Origin: Bacillota bacterium
GTDB taxonomy: Bacteria > Bacillota > Clostridia > Oscillospirales > Ruminococcaceae
Length of the DNA: 24,792 nucleotides
Reading direction: 5' to 3'
Assembly (NCBI GenBank): GCA_023395435.1
Contig: JAEWZG010000108.1
Span: forward strand, 1-24,792
Shown: positions 22,512 through 24,792 of the stretch, in pieces
Position numbering within the stretch: position 1 is the first letter of the stretch
Layout of the letters: every line of letters begins with the position of its first letter
Notes under the pieces: generated by a model
What the model was told of the DNA's origin: nothing
The model's database searches: none
What the model saw: the letters and a program-made list of their open reading frames with translations, nothing else
Translations under genes and position numbers: made by a program

Positions 22512-22562
22512 TCTGAAACTGTATAAACCGCGTGACCCATAAAATAAATTAATGCTGATTTG
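22512..22562 (-). pseudogene. 51-bp relic of the citrate synthase gene
   Basis: Aligned without gaps to 23868-23918 inside the citrate synthase gene, 44 of 51 bases agree by my hand count. In the matching frame the minus strand reads KSALIYFMGHAVYTVS, against KSGLIYGMGHAVYTVS in the enzyme, including the active-site histidine. The relic joins directly to a copy of the terminator, so about 355 bp of gene 3' end are missing. It is non-functional and marks a duplication endpoint. Confidence 0.85.
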
Positions 22563-22605
22563 CATTATTCTAATATGAAGAAGTACTTTCATCAATAATA
22601 GTTAG

Positions 22606-23364
22606 TTATTTTACCAATTCAATAGTCTTTCCATACTCGACAAGCATTCTATTTTTTGCATTGAATTTTTTTGCATATTCCTTATCATATGGATCATTGT
22701 TCATTTCCATATGTATTGGTATAGCGTGCTTTGCATTTATTAAATTTGCGCAGTCAGTTGCATCCTGCATTGTCATAGTAAGAAGTCCGTCAACAGGCAG
22801 AAGTGCATAGTCTATATTCTTGGCTGTGAGATTTTTCATTTCCGCAATATTTAATGTATCGCTTGCATGATATATTGTCATACCATCTATTGTTAGAAGA
22901 ACGCCGGCATAATTTCCAACACTGTGAGCCTTATCAGCTGCTGGTGTTCCTTCAATCTGAATACCGTTTGCCTCAATTTTAATGTATTTTCCATCTTTCA
23001 TGTAATCGGGAGACCCAATAGTTTTTCCACCATCTTTAAGTTTAACTAAATCAACCTTGTTGTGGGCATCCCTACTATGGGTTACAATTACTAAATCAGC
23101 TGGCTGAGAATAATCACCGTCATAGAAAGGATCTATATAGATAACCTTACCATCTTTTGTAACGATTTTTACACTCGCATGGCCTATTAATGTCATTGTT
23201 GTTTTACCTTTTGCGTCTGCTGCATCTATATATTGTGCAAAAGCAGTATCTTTAGAGACTTCAGGTTTGTTAGCTTTTGATGAACTGTCTTTTATTTTTC
23301 CTCCGCAAGCGGTAAGAAAACTGAACAATGAAATTACCAGAACGGATAATAGAATTCTTTTCAT
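22606..23364 (-). CDS. MBL-fold lipoprotein, copy 3, degenerate metal motif
   Basis: A 252-residue paralogue, close to copy 1 in its signal peptide (MKRILLSVLVISLFSFLTAC, C20) and leader. The fold blocks are kept: TLIGHASVKIVTKDGKVIYIDPF, IYHASDT with D169, H147 and H218. The motif reads H96-S-R98-D-A100-H101: a histidine ligand is arginine and the metal-bridging aspartate region has alanine. A dinuclear zinc site of the usual kind should not form, so it is probably catalytically dead or repurposed, for example for binding. The reading frame is undamaged, which argues for selection. The ATG follows AAAGGAGTG. It is the copy nearest citrate synthase and probably close to the ancestral position. 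Confidence 0.9.
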   Translation of the reverse strand: MKRILLSVLVISLFSFLTACGGKIKDSSSKANKPEVSKDTAFAQYIDAADAKGKTTMTLIGHASVKIVTKDGKVIYIDPFYDGDYSQPADLVIVTHSRDAHNKVDLVKLKDGGKTIGSPDYMKDGKYIKIEANGIQIEGTPAADKAHSVGNYAGVLLTIDGMTIYHASDTLNIAEMKNLTAKNIDYALLPVDGLLTMTMQDATDCANLINAKHAIPIHMEMNNDPYDKEYAKKFNAKNRMLVEYGKTIELVK

Positions 23365-23384
23365 AATAACACTCCTTTAACAAT

Positions 23385-23425
23385 ATTATAGCTTATATAA
23401 CGCAATTTCATATAGAAAAAGTGCA
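23385..23425 (-). promoter_or_regulatory. MBL copy 3 promoter: conserved box, N19, TATAAT
   Basis: Minus strand: TGCACTTTTTCTATAT (23425-23410), 19 nt, then TATAAT (23390-23385). An overlapping perfect inverted repeat TGCACAT/ATGTGCA (23422-23446, 11-nt gap) extends upstream and may be part of the regulator site. Confidence 0.75.
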
Positions 23426-23480
23426 CATCTAATTTGGAAATGTGCATTTTCTCTATCTTCAATATCTTTTTTTCACAATA

Positions 23481-23504
23481 AAAAAAGAGGGATAACCCTC
23501 TTTT
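23481..23504 (-). terminator. intrinsic terminator of citrate synthase
   Basis: Minus strand: AAAAGAGGG, loop TTAT, CCCTCTTTT then a T-run, about 15 nt past the stop at 23519. Confidence 0.9.
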
Positions 23505-23518
23505 CATTATATTATTAT

Positions 23519-24792
23519 TTATCTTTCATCAAGTGCAATATAATTTTTTGGCTTCATAACTGATTTGTATGCAGGACGAATGATTCTTTTTCCCGTAACA
23601 ATTTCCTCAAATCTATGTGCACACCAGCCAGACATTCTTGATACTGCAAAAAGCGGTGTGAATAATTCACTTGGAATACCAAGCATTTTATAAACAAGAC
23701 CCGAATACATATCTACGTTAGCACATACTGTCTTTATATCACCTTTAACCTCAGCAAAAAGTTCAGGTGTTAGCTTTTCAACAGTTTGGAGAAGTTTAAA
23801 TTCAGCCTCAAAAGGAGTATTTACTGCCATTTCCATAGCATGCTTTTTAAGAATTACTGCTCTTGGGTCTGAAACTGTATAAACAGCATGCCCCATACCA
23901 TAAATTAGTCCTGATTTGTCACCAGACTCCTTATTAAGGAGTTTTCTCATATAATCTGCAACTTCAATTTCGTCAGACCAGTTGCTTACATTTTCCTTGA
24001 TATACTCGAGCATTTCCATAACCTTCAAGTTAGCGCCACCGTGCTTTGGACCTTTAAGTGAGCCGATTGCTGCAGCGTAAGCTGAATATGGATCTGTGCC
24101 AGATGAAGTAAGAACACGACAAGTAAAGGTCGAGTTATTCCCGCCACCATGTTCAGCATGAAGCATAAGCATAAGGTCAAGAAGATGAGCTTCTTCTGGA
24201 GTATATTTTCTGTTAGAGCGGAGAGTCGAAAGAATTGATTCAGCAATGCTCTCGTTAGTTCTTAGCTGATGAACTACCATACTCTTTTGATCAAAATGAC
24301 GTTTTTTAACCTGATAAGCACCAACCATTATAACAGGTAACCTTGAAATTAGTGAAATAGCAATCTGTAATTCTCTTTCAGGTGTAAGATTTTCAGGAGC
24401 TTCATCATACGTATACAGAGCAAGCACACTACGAGCAAGGTTGTTCATAATATTGCTTGAAGGTGCTTTAAGAATAACATCTTCAAAAAAACGTTCTGGT
24501 AATTCCCTTGAATCATTTAAATATTCAATAAAATTGTCAAGTTTATCTTTTGACGGGAGTTCGCCCATAATAAGAAGATAAATAATTTCTTCAAAGCCAA
24601 AACGCTTTTCCATAAAAACATTTGAAACAAGATCATTAATATTATATCCTCTGTAGATTAGTTCACCGTCAATAGGCTGTTTTTCACCCTCATTTACTAT
24701 GTATCCATGCACGTTACAAATGTTTGTAATTCCTGCCATAACACCTGTTCCATCGGCATTTCTCAAACCTCTTTTAACATTGTACTTGTCGA
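23519..24792 (-). CDS. gltA: citrate synthase, 5' end cut off by window edge
   Basis: Condenses acetyl-CoA with oxaloacetate to citrate; in anaerobes this usually feeds the oxidative branch towards 2-oxoglutarate and glutamate. The frame is open to the right edge and reads DKYNVKRGLRNADGTGV before VMAGITNICNVHGY, as in clostridial citrate synthases, so the TTG at 24766 is not the start. About 424 residues are visible of an expected 450 or so. Catalytic regions are present: LHAEHGGGNNSTFTCRVL (first active-site His), KGPKHGGAN, GMGHAVYTVSDPRA (second His) and ANVDMYSG (catalytic Asp). The C-terminal RPAYKSV block is also typical. The gene ends with its own terminator, and a fragment of it is repeated at 22512-22562. 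Confidence 0.96.
   Translation of the reverse strand, partial: DKYNVKRGLRNADGTGVMAGITNICNVHGYIVNEGEKQPIDGELIYRGYNINDLVSNVFMEKRFGFEEIIYLLIMGELPSKDKLDNFIEYLNDSRELPERFFEDVILKAPSSNIMNNLARSVLALYTYDEAPENLTPERELQIAISLISRLPVIMVGAYQVKKRHFDQKSMVVHQLRTNESIAESILSTLRSNRKYTPEEAHLLDLMLMLHAEHGGGNNSTFTCRVLTSSGTDPYSAYAAAIGSLKGPKHGGANLKVMEMLEYIKENVSNWSDEIEVADYMRKLLNKESGDKSGLIYGMGHAVYTVSDPRAVILKKHAMEMAVNTPFEAEFKLLQTVEKLTPELFAEVKGDIKTVCANVDMYSGLVYKMLGIPSELFTPLFAVSRMSGWCAHRFEEIVTGKRIIRPAYKSVMKPKNYIALDER

Noticed and set aside
21469..22605. Tandem MBL repeats as a mobile element
   Set aside because: No transposase, terminal inverted repeats or target-site duplication; the citrate-synthase relic is better explained by local tandem duplication.
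24764..24766. TTG as start of citrate synthase
   Set aside because: Typical family sequence (YNVKRGLRN) continues in frame up to the window edge, so the real start is outside the window.

Overview
The window is about 24.8 kb of AT-rich, densely coding bacterial DNA. Short intergenic gaps, strong GGAGG-type ribosome binding sites, TTGACA/TATAAT promoters, many lipoproteins, a CwlD-type amidase and Bce/Lan-type peptide-resistance genes point to a low-GC Firmicute, most likely a clostridial gut or rumen lineage (Ruminococcus-like; this placement is inference). No rRNA, tRNA, CRISPR array, phage gene or insertion sequence was seen.

Layout. (1) 1-1897, minus strand: cwlD-like amidase followed by radA (cut by the left edge), with a clear promoter. 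(2) 2087-4073, minus: three single genes, each with its own promoter or terminator: a GNAT acetyltransferase (TTG start), an AraC regulator fused to a GyrI-like ligand domain (GTG start), and a cysteine-rich DUF3795 protein whose promoter carries a 20-bp perfect palindrome. (3) 4195-11232, minus: a membrane-stress or antimicrobial-peptide module of response regulator, LanF-type ATPase (E-loop), ABC-2 permease and histidine kinase, then a MacB/FtsX-type ABC pair with its own promoter. (4) 11375-14331, plus: a WYL-domain regulator, then an operon of two GyrI-like proteins and a spore-photoproduct-lyase-family radical SAM protein. Two matching 24-bp inverted repeats, one in each promoter region, are the probable WYL operators. 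(5) 14367-18546: a lipoprotein, a membrane-anchored lipase, two small plus-strand genes (the first with no normal start codon), an HD phosphohydrolase and an unrecognised 112-aa protein. (6) 18851-23364, minus: a cytoplasmic MBL-fold protein, an AraC regulator and three tandem paralogous MBL-fold lipoproteins. (7) 23519-24792, minus: citrate synthase, cut by the right edge.

The most interesting regions are two. The MBL lipoprotein array is a gene amplification in which the HxHxDH metal motif has decayed in two of three copies, while the promoters keep a 16-bp box exactly 19 bp from the -10. A 51-bp relic of the citrate synthase gene between copies records how the duplication arose. The WYL/GyrI/GyrI/SPL cassette is a self-regulated unit whose parts all have links, by family, to DNA damage or DNA-reactive small molecules. 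Its function is not established here.
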